From contig NZ_JAFMST010000006.1 in assembly GCF_017916275.1 (NCBI RefSeq), positions 62,001 to 126,000 of the forward strand: a stretch of 64,000 bases of DNA. The letters are read 5' to 3'. The first letter of the stretch is position 1, and each line of letters opens with the position of its first letter. A model generated the notes under the pieces. The model did not search any database and was not told where the DNA came from. It saw only the letters and a list, made by a program, of their open reading frames with translations. The position numbers and the translations under genes were made by a program. This document shows, one piece after another, positions 51,138 through 60,665 of this stretch. Origin of the DNA: Rubellimicrobium arenae. GTDB taxonomy: Bacteria; Pseudomonadota; Alphaproteobacteria; Rhodobacterales; Rhodobacteraceae.

Positions 51138-52326
51138 TGGCGAGCTCAAGCCCGAGGTCGGGGTCCGGCGGGAGGACTGGGAGGCGGGGGGCTTCGCTCT
51201 CTACGTCCACTGGCCCTTTTGCCAGGCGAAGTGCCCGTACTGTGACTTCAACTCGCATGTGGCGCGGAGCATCGACCAAGGGCGTTGGGCGCGGGCCTAT
51301 GAGGCCGAGATCGCCCGGGCGGCGCGGGAGGTGCCGGGGCGGGTGCTCCGGTCGATCTTCCTGGGCGGGGGAACACCCTCGCTCATGGAGCCCGAGACGG
51401 TGGAGGCGGTGATCGGCGCGGCGCGGGCGGCCTGGGGCTTTGCCAACGACATCGAGATCACGATGGAAGCCAACCCGACCTCGGTCGAGGCGGAGCGGTT
51501 TAGGGGGTATCGGGCCGCCGGGGTGAACCGGCTTTCGCTGGGCGTACAGGCGCTGAATGACCGTGACCTGCGTGCGCTGGGGCGGCTGCACTCCGCGGAC
51601 GAAGCCGTCCGGGCATTCGGGGTCGCACGCGACACCTTCGAGCGGGTGAGCCTGGATCTGATCTACGCGCGTCAGGGCCAGACGCCGGAGGCCTGGGACG
51701 CCGAGTTGTCCGACGCCTTGCGGCTGGTTGACGGTGACGGGGCGGGCCACCTGTCGCTCTACCAGCTCACCATCGAGGATGGGACCGCCTTTGGCGACCG
51801 TTTCGCGGCCGGCAAGCTGCGAGACCTTCCGGATGAGGATAGGGCGGCGGACCTGTGGGATGTGACGCAGCACCTGACCACTCGGGCGGGGCTTCCGGCC
51901 TACGAGGTTTCCAATCACGCGGGCCCGGGACAGGAAAGCCGGCACAATCTCGTCTACTGGCAGGGCGGGGATTGGGTCGGCGTGGGGCCGGGCGCCCATG
52001 GGCGGCTCACCCTGAATGGCCAGCGCACCGGCATCGAGACGGAACGGGCGCCCGGGCGATGGCTCCAGACGGTCGAGCAGGGCGGCACGGGGGAAAGCGC
52101 CCGCGAGGTCCTATCCGATGTCGAAGCCGCAGAGGAGCGGCTCATGATGGGGCTTCGCCTGACCGAGGGCGTCGAGATCGGTCGCCTGTCGGCCTTGGAC
52201 GGCCTGGCGGAACGAGCGGCCACGCTGGCCGACATGGGCCTCGTGGAACCTGTCGACGGTCGTCTGCGCACCACGGCCGCAGGGCGTCCGCTGTTGAACG
52301 CCGTCCTGCGGGACCTCTTGGCCTAA
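51130..52326 (+). CDS. hemW: radical SAM heme chaperone HemW
   Basis: HemW (formerly called an oxygen-independent coproporphyrinogen oxidase-like protein) binds heme and delivers it to respiratory enzymes. The radical SAM cluster motif CxxxCxxC is C31, C35, C38 (FCQAKCPYCDFNSH), with the HemW-type Phe/Cys context lacking the extra Cys of HemN; FLGGGTPSLM, NPTSVEAERF and HNLVYWQGGDWVGVGPGAHG follow. I place the start at TTG 51130, overlapping the rdgB stop, because family proteins begin shortly before the WPFC motif; a GTG at 51094 would add residues lying in rdgB. Length about 398. Confidence 0.93.
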   Translation: MADGELKPEVGVRREDWEAGGFALYVHWPFCQAKCPYCDFNSHVARSIDQGRWARAYEAEIARAAREVPGRVLRSIFLGGGTPSLMEPETVEAVIGAARAAWGFANDIEITMEANPTSVEAERFRGYRAAGVNRLSLGVQALNDRDLRALGRLHSADEAVRAFGVARDTFERVSLDLIYARQGQTPEAWDAELSDALRLVDGDGAGHLSLYQLTIEDGTAFGDRFAAGKLRDLPDEDRAADLWDVTQHLTTRAGLPAYEVSNHAGPGQESRHNLVYWQGGDWVGVGPGAHGRLTLNGQRTGIETERAPGRWLQTVEQGGTGESAREVLSDVEAAEERLMMGLRLTEGVEIGRLSALDGLAERAATLADMGLVEPVDGRLRTTAAGRPLLNAVLRDLLA

Positions 52327-52329
52327 GCC

Positions 52330-53223
52330 TCAGCCGCCCGAGAGACGGCGGAGCAGATCGTCCAACTGTTCCAGGTTCTTGTAGGTAATGGTGAGGCGTC
52401 CGCCTTCGCCTGCCGTGCCATGGTCGATCCGCACCGACATCTTGAGTGTCGCGGACAGGTCCCCCTCGATGGCGCGGGTATCCGCATCCTTCTCCGCCTT
52501 GGCCGGGCGCGGCTTGTCGGCCGCCGGAGTCTTGGCGATCCGTTCAGCGTCTCGGGCGGAAAGTCCCTTCTCGGCGATCCGGCGGGCCAGGTCCAGCGCG
52601 CGGGGATGCCCGATCAGCGGACGGGCGTGACCGGCGGTTATGGTCCGGTCGGCGACCATCTGCTGCACCTCCTTCGGGAGGCCCAGAAGGCGCATCTGGT
52701 TGGCGACATGGCTGCGGCTCTTGCCGAGCGCGGTCGCCACCTGCTCCTGACTATGGCCGAAGCGGTCGATGAGGCTGCGATAAGCCGCACCTTCGTCGAT
52801 GGGGTTCAGGTCGTCCCGCTGGATGTTCTCGATGATCGCAATCTCGAGAAGTTCGGCATCGTCGTAGTCCCGGACGATGACGGGCACCTCGGACAGGCCC
52901 GCCTTCTGCGCGGCGCGCCAGCGGCGTTCGCCTGCGACGATCTGCCAGGCCGAGGGCTCCTTGGGGTCGGGTCGAACAATCAGGGGCTGGATCACGCCCT
53001 TGGTCTTGAGCGAAGCCGCCAGTTCCTCGAGCGCGCCAGGCTCGAAGGTGCGGCGGGGCTGGTCGGGGTTCGGGCGCAAGGCCTCGATCGGCATGAGGCG
53101 ATCCGGGCTTCGGGGCGCAGGGGGAGGAGGCGCGGCCTCCTTGGCGAGATCGGTGCCGAGATCCGCCATCAGAGCGGACAGGCCCCGTCCGAGGCCGCGT
53201 TTCAGGAGAGGTTTCTCGGCCAT
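52330..53223 (-). CDS. parB: chromosome partitioning protein ParB
   Basis: ParB is the CTP-dependent clamp that loads on parS and spreads. The N-terminal arginine-rich motif (KRGLGRGLSALM) contacts ParA; the CTP-binding GERRWRA is at residues 98-104, after LIVRP; the helix-turn-helix with GHSQEQVATALGKSRSHVANQMRLLGLP in part recognises parS; the C-terminal dimerisation domain ends in LDDLLRRLSGG. Length 297 residues. It follows parA by 10 bases and ends three bases from the convergent hemW. Three parS sites are visible in this window. Confidence 0.98.
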   Translation of the reverse strand: MAEKPLLKRGLGRGLSALMADLGTDLAKEAAPPPPAPRSPDRLMPIEALRPNPDQPRRTFEPGALEELAASLKTKGVIQPLIVRPDPKEPSAWQIVAGERRWRAAQKAGLSEVPVIVRDYDDAELLEIAIIENIQRDDLNPIDEGAAYRSLIDRFGHSQEQVATALGKSRSHVANQMRLLGLPKEVQQMVADRTITAGHARPLIGHPRALDLARRIAEKGLSARDAERIAKTPAADKPRPAKAEKDADTRAIEGDLSATLKMSVRIDHGTAGEGGRLTITYKNLEQLDDLLRRLSGG

Positions 53224-53233
53224 CAGGTCTGTC

Positions 53234-54025
53234 TCAGGTTTCGCGGGCGAGGAGTTCGGCGGCGAGCGCGCGATAGGCGTTCGCGCCGGCCGAAGCGGGA
53301 TCGTAGTCCAGCACGGACTGAGCGTGGGAAGGAGCCTCGCTCAAGCGGACATTGCGGGGGATCACCGTCTGGAACACAAGGTCCCCCAGGTTCTCGCGCG
53401 CGTCGGCCTCAACCATCTGGGCCAGGCTGGTGCGGCGGTCGACCATGGTCAGGGCCACCCCCTCGATCCGGAGGCTGGGGTTCGCGCTCTGTCGCACTTC
53501 GCGGATCGTGAGCATCAGCTGCGAAAGGCCTTCCAAGGCAAAGAACTCGCTTTGCAGCGGAACCAGGACGGACTGCGCAGCGACCAAGGCGTTGAGGGTC
53601 AGGATGTTCAGCGACGGTGGGCAGTCAATCAGGATGTAATCGAGGGCGAGCTCGTCCATCAGAGGCTGCCGCAGCGCGCCGCGCAGCAGGTGAGTGCGTC
53701 CCTGGCGCGAGCTCAGCTCCGGGTCCGCGGCGCTGAGATCCGAGGTTGCCGGGATGAGGACGAGGTTGGTGCTGGTCGTCTCATGCACAGCCTCGGCTGG
53801 AGTCGCCTCGCCGAGCAGGAAGTCATAGGAGGTGACGTTCCGTTCCTCCGGGGGCACGCCCAGGCCCGTTGAGGCGTTTCCCTGCGGATCGAGATCTACG
53901 AGGAGCACGCGACGCTCGCGGCGGGCCAACGCGGCCCCGAGGTTGATCGCAGTCGTGGTCTTGCCGACGCCGCCCTTCTGGTTGGCGACGGCGATGATCT
54001 TCGGAGTCTTGCGCGGGCTAGCCAT
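53234..54025 (-). CDS. parA: chromosome partitioning ATPase ParA
   Basis: ParA/Soj forms ATP-dependent dimers on DNA that move ParB-parS complexes. The deviant Walker A KGGVGKTT is at residues 17-24, with DLDPQGNASTGLG and DYILIDCPPSL (Walker B) and the Arg/Lys DNA-contact region toward the C-terminus (VRLSEAPSHAQSV). Length 263 residues, no N-terminal helix-turn-helix, as for chromosomal type I ParA. Its first codons overlap the end of rsmG by 8 bases. It belongs to the rho-mnmE-mnmG-rsmG-parA-parB gene run. Confidence 0.98.
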   Translation of the reverse strand: MASPRKTPKIIAVANQKGGVGKTTTAINLGAALARRERRVLLVDLDPQGNASTGLGVPPEERNVTSYDFLLGEATPAEAVHETTSTNLVLIPATSDLSAADPELSSRQGRTHLLRGALRQPLMDELALDYILIDCPPSLNILTLNALVAAQSVLVPLQSEFFALEGLSQLMLTIREVRQSANPSLRIEGVALTMVDRRTSLAQMVEADARENLGDLVFQTVIPRNVRLSEAPSHAQSVLDYDPASAGANAYRALAAELLARET

Positions 54026-54638
54026 GGGCGAGGTTCGTGATGCGCAGGATACGCGCGGCAGGGTCGGTCAGGCTGGGCAGAATGTCGGCGTCGAAGGTCC
54101 AGCCGTCCTTTCGGGCCGCTTCGATCTCGGCCGCATGATCGCGGCCCTTGGGAAGAAGAGCGGTTCCGCCGGCAGCCAGATGACGTGCGATCAGTGGAAG
54201 GAGCGAAGCCAGCGGGGCCAGCGCCCGGGCCGAGACGACCTGCGCCCCCTGCGGTGTCGCGGATTCGGCACGCTGGTCGAGGAGGGTGACAGCAAGACCC
54301 AGTTCCCGCGCCGCGGTGCGCAGGAAGGCGCATTTGCGTTGGTCGCTTTCGATCAGGGTCACCTTGGGAGCGCCCGCTTCGGCGGCGATGACAGCGATGA
54401 CGATCCCTGGGAACCCGCCGCCCGAGCCGAGGTCGGCCCAAGCTTGGGCCCCGACGGGAGCAAGCGGCCAGAGCTGGGCGGAGTCGAGAATATGCCGCGT
54501 CCAGAGGTCAGGAACCGTTGCGGGCGAGATCAGATTGATCTTTTCGGTCCAGCGGCGAACGAGGCTCTCGAAGACCTCCAGCCGATCCTGGACGGCCGGG
54601 GGCAAGTCCAGCCCGGCAAGATCGCGGGTCGTGGTCAT
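54018..54638 (-). CDS. rsmG: 16S rRNA (guanine527-N7)-methyltransferase RsmG
   Basis: RsmG methylates N7 of G527 in 16S rRNA; its loss gives low-level streptomycin resistance in many bacteria. The SAM-binding motif [15 protein letters not shown] is intact, with the substrate region [24 protein letters not shown] before it and KGRDHAAEI after. Length 206 residues. Its start overlaps the mnmG stop by 4 bases (ATGA) and its end overlaps parA by 8, so it is transcribed with both. Confidence 0.96.
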   Translation of the reverse strand: MTTTRDLAGLDLPPAVQDRLEVFESLVRRWTEKINLISPATVPDLWTRHILDSAQLWPLAPVGAQAWADLGSGGGFPGIVIAVIAAEAGAPKVTLIESDQRKCAFLRTAARELGLAVTLLDQRAESATPQGAQVVSARALAPLASLLPLIARHLAAGGTALLPKGRDHAAEIEAARKDGWTFDADILPSLTDPAARILRITNLAHG

Positions 54639-56509
54639 GCGGCAAGGCCGTCCGGGCGCTTCTTGAGGCGCGCGGTGAGGAGGAGGAGGGCGGATGGGGT
54701 CATGCCGTCGATCTCGGCCGCGTGGCGGAGCGTGGCCGGGCGGTGGCGTTCGAGCTTCTGGCGCAACTCGATGGAAAGGCCCGGCACAGCAGCGTAGTCG
54801 AAATCGGCGGGAAGGCGGGTCGCCTCTTCGCGCCGGAGTTGGGCAATGTCACGCTCCTGCCGGTCAAGGTAGGTGGCGTATTGAGCCTCGCGCTTGAGCT
54901 GCTCGCGGATCGCGGGAGCAGGCAAGGGCAGCGCGGGGTCGAGCGTGGCGAGGTGGTCCCATGTCGCGTCGGTGAGGGCGAGGGTCTGGAGGCCGTCGCG
55001 GCTCTCGCCGTCGGGGTTCAGGTTGAGGCCGGCGCTGGCGATCCGGCGGGCCGTGAAGCGACGGGCGCTGAGGTCGGCGCGAGCCGTGTCGAGCGCCTCC
55101 AGCTTGTCGCTGAAGGCGGCCCAGCGGGCCTCGCCCACGCAGCCCCAATCTCGGCCTTGGGCGGTGAGGCGCTGGTCGGCGTTGTCGACGCGAAGCGACA
55201 GCCGGAACTCGGCCCGGGAGGTGAACATCCGGTAAGGTTCGGAGACCCCCCGCGAAGTCAGGTCGTCGATCATCACGCCGATGTAGGATCCGGCGCGGCT
55301 GAACTCGGCCGGAGCCTGGCCTTGCGCGGCCCGGGCGGCGTTGAGGCCGGCGACGAGGCCCTGAGCGGCAGCCTCCTCGTAGCCCGTCGTGCCGTTGATC
55401 TGGCCGGCGAGGTGGAGGCCGGGGAGGGCCTTGACCTCGAGTGACAGGGTCAGCGCGCGCGGGTCGACGTAATCGTACTCGATAGCGTAGCCGGGCTGGG
55501 TGATGATGGCGTGTTCCAGCCCCTCGATGGAGCGGACGTAGTCCTCCTGCACCTCGGCGGGGAGGGAGGTGGAGATGCCGTTCGGGTAGACGGTCGGGTC
55601 GTCGAGGCCCTCGGGCTCGAGGAAGACCTGATGGCTCTCCTTGTCGGAGAAGCGGACGACCTTGTCCTCGATCGAGGGGCAGTAGCGCGGGCCCACGCCC
55701 TGGATGTGGCCGCCGTACATGGCCGATCGATCCAGGTTCGCGCGGATGATCTCGTGCGTCCGCGCATTGGTGCGGGTGATGCCGCAGGCGACCTGGGGCA
55801 CGACGGGACCGGTGCTGAGGAAGCTCAGCATCGCCGGCTCGTCGTCACCCTCCTGCCGTTCGAGCCGGTCCCAGGCGATGGTGCGGCCATCGAGGCGCGG
55901 CGGCGTGCCGGTCTTGAGACGGCCCATGGGGAGGTTCAGGCCGTAAAGACGTTCAGCCAGGGCCTTGGACGGCGGCTCGCCCACGCGACCGCCCGGACGG
56001 GAACGATCGCCGACGTGGATGATGCCGTTGAGGAATGTGCCGGTGGTCAGGACCACGGCGCGCGCCGGAATGCGCGAGCCGTCGGACAGGCTGACCCCGG
56101 TGACGCGGCCCCCCTCGACAAGAAGGTCGGCGGCCTCGCCTTCGAGGAGGTCGAGGCCGGGACAGGCGGCGAGTTCGGCTTGGACAGCCTCGCGGTAGAG
56201 CTTGCGGTCGGCCTGGGTGCGGGGACCCTGGACGGCGGGACCCTTGGAGCGGTTCAGGAGTCGGAACTGGATGCCGGCGCGATCGGCCATCCGGCCCATG
56301 ATGCCGTCGAGGGCATCCACCTCGCGCACGAGGTGGCCCTTGCCCAGGCCCCCAATGGCGGGGTTGCACGACATCACGCCCACAGAGGCGAGCTTGAGGC
56401 TGAGCAGAAGGGTGCGCGCGCCCGCGCGGGCCGCCGCATGCGCGGCCTCGCAGCCCGCATGGCCGCCGCCCACCACGATCACGTCGTAACCCTGTTTCAC
56501 GTGAAACAC
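54635..56509 (-). CDS. mnmG: tRNA uridine-5-carboxymethylaminomethyl modification enzyme MnmG
   Basis: MnmG (GidA) works with MnmE to make cmnm5U at the wobble position of certain tRNAs, using FAD. The FAD-binding [10 protein letters not shown] is near residue 14-23, [17 protein letters not shown] contains the conserved Cys, and the C-terminal half holds [16 protein letters not shown] place the start at the GTG 56509, 5 bases after GAGG, giving (M)[15 protein letters not shown] and 624 residues; the FHVK start is typical of alphaproteobacterial MnmG. That start region is itself a perfect parS sequence. mnmE ends just upstream, and rsmG overlaps its stop. Confidence 0.95.
   Translation of the reverse strand: MFHVKQGYDVIVVGGGHAGCEAAHAAARAGARTLLLSLKLASVGVMSCNPAIGGLGKGHLVREVDALDGIMGRMADRAGIQFRLLNRSKGPAVQGPRTQADRKLYREAVQAELAACPGLDLLEGEAADLLVEGGRVTGVSLSDGSRIPARAVVLTTGTFLNGIIHVGDRSRPGGRVGEPPSKALAERLYGLNLPMGRLKTGTPPRLDGRTIAWDRLERQEGDDEPAMLSFLSTGPVVPQVACGITRTNARTHEIIRANLDRSAMYGGHIQGVGPRYCPSIEDKVVRFSDKESHQVFLEPEGLDDPTVYPNGISTSLPAEVQEDYVRSIEGLEHAIITQPGYAIEYDYVDPRALTLSLEVKALPGLHLAGQINGTTGYEEAAAQGLVAGLNAARAAQGQAPAEFSRAGSYIGVMIDDLTSRGVSEPYRMFTSRAEFRLSLRVDNADQRLTAQGRDWGCVGEARWAAFSDKLEALDTARADLSARRFTARRIASAGLNLNPDGESRDGLQTLALTDATWDHLATLDPALPLPAPAIREQLKREAQYATYLDRQERDIAQLRREEATRLPADFDYAAVPGLSIELRQKLERHRPATLRHAAEIDGMTPSALLLLTARLKKRPDGLAA
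56493..56508. other. parS: parS centromere site 3, perfect 16-mer at the mnmG start
   Basis: TGTTTCACGTGAAACA, identical to the consensus parS and fully palindromic. It covers the first codons of mnmG (GTG TTT CAC GTG AAA CAG on the minus strand). It lies 2.5 kb upstream of parA and about 3.2 kb from the predicted origin. Confidence 0.95.
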
Positions 56510-56513
56510 CGCC

Positions 56514-57794
56514 TCACTTGCCGATGCAGAAGCTCGAGAAGATCTCGCCGAGTATATCCTCCACCCCGACGCGCCCCACAAGGGCGTCGAGTTGGCGCAG
56601 GCTGCGGCGGAGAGTTTCGGCCACGAGCTCGACCGCCGCGCCGATGTCGATCAGGGCGCGGGTCTCGTCAAGGAGGTTCGCGGCATCCAGCATGGCGTTC
56701 GCATGGCGCTCGCGCAGGCCGACCCCGAGTCCGGACGTGCGATCGGACAGGCGACGGCCGATCTCGGCCACGAGCGCGTCCAGGCCCTGGCCGGTCCGAC
56801 CGGAGACGGCAAGACCCGAGCCGGGGGCCAGGTCCGCCTTGGCAAGCACGATGAGGTCGTCCGGCCCGGCCTCCGGTGCGGTCTCACCAGGAAGATGCAA
56901 ATGGACACGGAGGTCGGCTTTCGCAGCACGGGCGCGGGCGCGTTCGATGCCGATGGCCTCGATGGGGTCCTGCGCCTCGCGAAGGCCCGCGGTGTCGATC
57001 AGGGTGACGGGGAGGCCTTGGAGATCCATCCGGACCTCGATCACGTCGCGGGTGGTTCCGGCAATGTCCGAGGTGATGGCGGCTTCGCGACCGGCCAAAC
57101 GGTTGAGGAGAGTGGACTTGCCGACATTTGGCGCCCCGACGATGGCGACCTCGAAGCCTTCGCGCAGACGCTCGGCGATGCGGGCGCCCTGGGCTTCCAT
57201 GCGGAGTTCCTCCTCCAACAGGACGATCAGCTCGAGGACCTCGGGCCAGACATCCTCGGGAACGTCCTCGTCGGAAAAATCGATCGTGGCCTCCACCAGG
57301 GCCACGGCCCGGAGCAGCCGGGCGCGCCATTCCTCCGCCTTGCGGCCAAGCGCGCCGGCGAACACGCGCATCGCCTGCCGGCGCTGGCCCTCGGTCTCGG
57401 CGGCGAGGAGATCGGCCAGGCCCTCCACCTGCGCGAGGTCCAGGCGACCGTTCTCCAGGGCCCGGCGCGTGAACTCGCCGGGCTCGGCCGCGCGAAGATC
57501 CTCTTGCGTCCCAAGCGCCCGGAGCAGGGCCGACACCACGGCCGGAGCCCCATGGCAATGAAGCTCGACGACGGCTTCCCCCGTAAAGCTCCGATCGGGG
57601 GCGAAGGTCAGCACCAAGGCCTGGTCCAGCGCCTCGCCCCGAGGGTCCCTGAGGGTGCGGAGCGAGCGTCCATGCTCGGGCAGGCGTCCCGCCAGCCGCG
57701 CCGCCGCCGAATGCGCCGCAGGACCCGAGATCCGGACGACCGCGATCCCCGCCCGGCCGGCGGCGGTGGCCAGGGCGAAGATCGTGTCGGCCAT
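56514..57794 (-). CDS. mnmE: tRNA modification GTPase MnmE
   Basis: MnmE (TrmE) partners MnmG in wobble uridine modification. The N-terminal formyl-THF-binding domain (about residues 1-115, with [11 protein letters not shown] and EPGEFTRRA) precedes a helical region and an inserted G domain: GAPNVGKST at 220-228, GTTRD 246-250, DTAG 267-270, AKAD in place of the usual NKxD. The C-terminal CIGK (423-426) is the conserved catalytic Cys tail. Length 426 residues. It starts 4 bases after the rho stop and ends 4 bases before mnmG. Confidence 0.96.
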   Translation of the reverse strand: MADTIFALATAAGRAGIAVVRISGPAAHSAAARLAGRLPEHGRSLRTLRDPRGEALDQALVLTFAPDRSFTGEAVVELHCHGAPAVVSALLRALGTQEDLRAAEPGEFTRRALENGRLDLAQVEGLADLLAAETEGQRRQAMRVFAGALGRKAEEWRARLLRAVALVEATIDFSDEDVPEDVWPEVLELIVLLEEELRMEAQGARIAERLREGFEVAIVGAPNVGKSTLLNRLAGREAAITSDIAGTTRDVIEVRMDLQGLPVTLIDTAGLREAQDPIEAIGIERARARAAKADLRVHLHLPGETAPEAGPDDLIVLAKADLAPGSGLAVSGRTGQGLDALVAEIGRRLSDRTSGLGVGLRERHANAMLDAANLLDETRALIDIGAAVELVAETLRRSLRQLDALVGRVGVEDILGEIFSSFCIGK

Positions 57795-57798
57795 GGTC

Positions 57799-59073
57799 TT
57801 AGGCGTTCATCGAGTCGAAGAAATCGGAGTTGGTCTTCGTCTGCTTCAGCTTGGAGATCAGGAACTCGATGGCGTCGGTGGTGCCCATCGGGTTGAGGAT
57901 CCGTCGCAGCACGTAGGTCTTGGCGAGGTCGGCCTTCTCGACCAGCAGGTCCTCCTTCCGGGTGCCGGACTTGAGGATGTCCATCGCCGGGAAGACGCGC
58001 TTGTCGGCCACCTTGCGGTCGAGCACGATCTCGGAGTTGCCCGTGCCCTTGAACTCTTCGAAGATCACCTCGTCCATGCGGCTGCCGGTGTCGATCAGCG
58101 CGGTCGCGATGATGGTGAGGGAGCCGCCTTCCTCGATGTTGCGCGCCGCGCCGAAGAATCGCTTGGGCCGCTGGAGGGCGTTCGCGTCCACGCCGCCGGT
58201 CAGCACCTTGCCCGAGGACGGGACCACCGTGTTGTAGGCACGGCCCAGGCGTGTGATCGAGTCGAGGAGGATCACCACGTCGCGCTTGTGCTCCACGAGG
58301 CGCTTGGCCTTCTCGATCACCATCTCGGCCACGGCGACGTGGCGCGTCGCAGGCTCGTCGAAGGTCGAGGAGATGACCTCGCCCTTCACGCTCCGCTGCA
58401 TGTCGGTGACTTCCTCCGGCCGTTCGTCGATCAGCAGGACAATGAGGTAGACCTCGGGATGGTTCTTCTCGATCGAGTGGGCGATGTTCTGGAGGAGCAC
58501 CGTCTTGCCGGTGCGCGGCGGCGCCACGATGAGGCTCCGCTGCCCTTTCCCGATCGGGGCCACGAGGTCGATGATGCGCGCCGAGCGATCCTTGATCGTG
58601 GGATCGTCCTCGATCTCCATCTTGAGGCGCTGGTCGGGGTAGAGCGGCGTGAGGTTGTCGAAGGCCACCTTGTGACGGGCCTTCTCGGGATCCTCGAAGT
58701 TGATCCGTTCGACGGTGACGAGGGCGAAGTACCGCTCGTTCTCGTTGGGCTCCTGGATCACGCCGGACACGGTGTCCCCGGTCCGAAGGGAATACTGCCG
58801 GATCATCTCCGGCGAGACGTAGATGTCATCGGGGCCGGGAAGGTAGTTGGCCTCGGGGCTGCGGAGGAAGCCGAAGCCGTCCTGCAGCACCTCAAGCACG
58901 CCGTCGCCGCCGATGACCCATTCCTCGTCCGCGCGCTCCTTGAGGATGGCGAACATCATGTCGCCCTTGCGCATCGTCGAGGCGTTCTCGATCTCGAGCT
59001 CCTCGGCGAGGGCCAGCAGGTCCTTGGGGCTTTGCGCCTTGAGGTCGGCGAGGTTGAGACGGTCTTGGGTCAT
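57799..59073 (-). CDS. rho: transcription termination factor Rho
   Basis: Rho is the hexameric RNA helicase that ends many transcripts. The N-terminal RNA-binding OB fold has [21 protein letters not shown] and [29 protein letters not shown] (in part); the motor domain has Walker A PPRTGKT (about residue 178), Walker [17 protein letters not shown] and the Q- and R-loop region. Length 424 residues. Upstream, 152 bases separate it from hemJ; this leader may carry autoregulatory sites. Several units in the window lack clear intrinsic terminators, consistent with Rho use. Confidence 0.98.
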   Translation of the reverse strand: MTQDRLNLADLKAQSPKDLLALAEELEIENASTMRKGDMMFAILKERADEEWVIGGDGVLEVLQDGFGFLRSPEANYLPGPDDIYVSPEMIRQYSLRTGDTVSGVIQEPNENERYFALVTVERINFEDPEKARHKVAFDNLTPLYPDQRLKMEIEDDPTIKDRSARIIDLVAPIGKGQRSLIVAPPRTGKTVLLQNIAHSIEKNHPEVYLIVLLIDERPEEVTDMQRSVKGEVISSTFDEPATRHVAVAEMVIEKAKRLVEHKRDVVILLDSITRLGRAYNTVVPSSGKVLTGGVDANALQRPKRFFGAARNIEEGGSLTIIATALIDTGSRMDEVIFEEFKGTGNSEIVLDRKVADKRVFPAMDILKSGTRKEDLLVEKADLAKTYVLRRILNPMGTTDAIEFLISKLKQTKTNSDFFDSMNA

Positions 59074-59225
59074 GGAGATCCTGGGAAAAGTCTTGCACGA
59101 CCACGTTCACCCTCAAAGGGCGGCGGTCGGGACGAAGCTATGCGCGTGAGGTGCCGTTCCCGGACGGGAGGGCAACGCAGAGATAGGCATTCCGGAGCGG
59201 TCCGTCAATCGGCTGTGCAGCCCGC

Positions 59226-59675
59226 CTAGAACGGCCGCACGATGACCATGACCACGATCACGAGAAGGAGCAGGGTCGGCAGTTCGTTGGCGATGCGGTA
59301 GGTCCGGCCGGAACGGGTGTTCCGCCCCGAGGCGAAGTCCTGTCGCCGCGCGGCGCACCAGCCATGGAATCCGGCAAGACCCAGCACCGCCGCGATCTTG
59401 ATCCAGGACCAGGCCGCCCCCCAGTCCAGCCCGCCCATTGCCGCCAGCGTCAGCCCGAAGGCGAAGGTGGCGATCATCGCCGGACGCATGATGAGCCGGA
59501 GGAGCTTGTCCTCCATGACCTGGAAGGTCTGGTCGAGCTCGGAACCCGGGGCCGCCCGCTCCGCATGATAGACGAAAAGACGTGGCAGGTAGAACAGCCC
59601 TGCCATCCACGCGACCATCGCGATGACGTGGGCTGCCTTGATCCAGGGATAGAGCAGGTAAAGCAGGTCGATCAT
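59226..59675 (-). CDS. hemJ: protoporphyrinogen IX oxidase HemJ
   Basis: HemJ oxidises protoporphyrinogen IX in bacteria lacking HemG/HemY. It is a small membrane protein, here 149 residues with four predicted membrane segments (for example AAHVIAMVAWMAGLFYL, PAMIATFAFGLTLAA, IKIAAVLGLAGFHGW and LPTLLLLVIVVMVIV). Conserved H16 and the YLPRLFVYH segment fit the family; H16 is thought to bind heme. It is directly upstream of rho. hemE, a common neighbour of the origin in related genomes, is not present between hemJ and maf here. Confidence 0.93.
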   Translation of the reverse strand: MIDLLYLLYPWIKAAHVIAMVAWMAGLFYLPRLFVYHAERAAPGSELDQTFQVMEDKLLRLIMRPAMIATFAFGLTLAAMGGLDWGAAWSWIKIAAVLGLAGFHGWCAARRQDFASGRNTRSGRTYRIANELPTLLLLVIVVMVIVRPF

Positions 59676-59713
59676 GCGGATCCGCGGAGTGAGGCTGGCC
59701 CACCTTCTCTAGA

Positions 59714-60063
59714 GACTCAGGAATGAAAGGGAAGTGGATGGCGGTTGTACTGTGGAAAACTGCGTCGCAATGGCGCAATCCACCGAATGATCCACAAAGG
59801 TTCATGTCGAATCATCTGACCTGGATGCCACATCGGATCCCTTATGGTCCTGATTTCGTTGAACTGATGCGTCGCGTTCCAAGAAGGCCGCCTGACGCTC
59901 TTCCTGAGTCGTCCACAGGGGCGACTTATCCTTCTCCCCGGTGGGGGACTCGGGGCGGGTGACATGGGGCAGGGGGTGAGTCTCCCACAGCCCTTCCGCC
60001 CGGCCTGCAAGTCGTCCACATTGCCCTTCGTTTCGCCCCTTCTTGCCCGCAGGGTTATCCACA
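59714..60063. other. oriC: candidate chromosomal replication origin (oriC)
   Basis: A noncoding gap between the divergent hemJ and maf. DnaA-box-like 9-mers: TTTTCCACA (reverse strand, 59751-59759), TGATCCACA (59788-59796), TCGTCCACA twice (59909-59917 and 60012-60020, weaker) and a perfect TTATCCACA (60055-60063) touching the maf start codon. Five GANTC sites (starting 59714, 59809, 59906, 59947, 59978) match the CcrM methylation motif, enriched at alphaproteobacterial origins. The stretch 59721-59820 has 49% G/C against well over 60% around. Genes on the left run leftward and on the right rightward, and the position next to rho/hemJ and maf is where origins lie in relatives. No TTAA-N7-TTAA CtrA box is visible. 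Confidence 0.7.
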
Positions 60064-60665
60064 TGCCGCCCGAAGATCTCGTCCTGGCGTCCGGGTCCGC
60101 GACCCGCGCGTCCATGCTCCGGGCCGCAGGCCTTGAGTTCGACGTCGTGATGCCGCGGGTGGACGAAGGAGCCCTGAAGGATGCGCTCCTGGCCGAAGGG
60201 GCACCGGCGCGCGACATCGCCGACGCCTTGGCCGAGATGAAGGCAGCCCGTGTGGGCCCAAGGCGGCCCGAGGCGCTGACCCTGGGCTGCGATCAGGTCC
60301 TGTCCTGCGATGGCCGCCTCTTTTCCAAGCCGGCAACCGTCGAGGACGCTCGGGAGCAACTCATCGCCTTGATGGAACGGACGCACCGGCTCCATTCCGC
60401 GGCCGTCATCTACCGGGGCGATGAGCCCATCTGGCGCCATGTGTCGGAAGCGCGGCTCACCATGGGACGACTTTCGGAGGAGTGGATCGCAGGCTACCTG
60501 GCCCGCAACTGGGAGAGCGTGCGGCACTCGGTCGGTTGTTATCAGATCGAGTCCGAGGGGATCCGGCTTTTCACCCGGATCGAGGGCGACCATTTCACCA
60601 TACTGGGGCTGCCGCTCCTGCCCCTCTTGTCTTTCCTGTCGGCGCGCGGGACCATTCCGTCATGA
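60063..60665 (+). CDS. maf: Maf family nucleotide pyrophosphatase
   Basis: Maf proteins hydrolyse noncanonical or canonical nucleoside triphosphates (dTTP/UTP or m7GTP types) and were first noted as septation inhibitors. LASGSATRASML (residues 8-19) is the substrate loop; further on are the base-binding Glu/Asp region LTLGCDQVLSCDGRLFSKP and the SVGCYQIESEG motif. Length 200 residues. The ATG at 60063 shares its A with a perfect DnaA box, with AGGG 8 bases upstream. It starts maf-aroE-coaE-dnaQ, four genes that overlap or nearly touch. Confidence 0.93.
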   Translation: MPPEDLVLASGSATRASMLRAAGLEFDVVMPRVDEGALKDALLAEGAPARDIADALAEMKAARVGPRRPEALTLGCDQVLSCDGRLFSKPATVEDAREQLIALMERTHRLHSAAVIYRGDEPIWRHVSEARLTMGRLSEEWIAGYLARNWESVRHSVGCYQIESEGIRLFTRIEGDHFTILGLPLLPLLSFLSARGTIPS

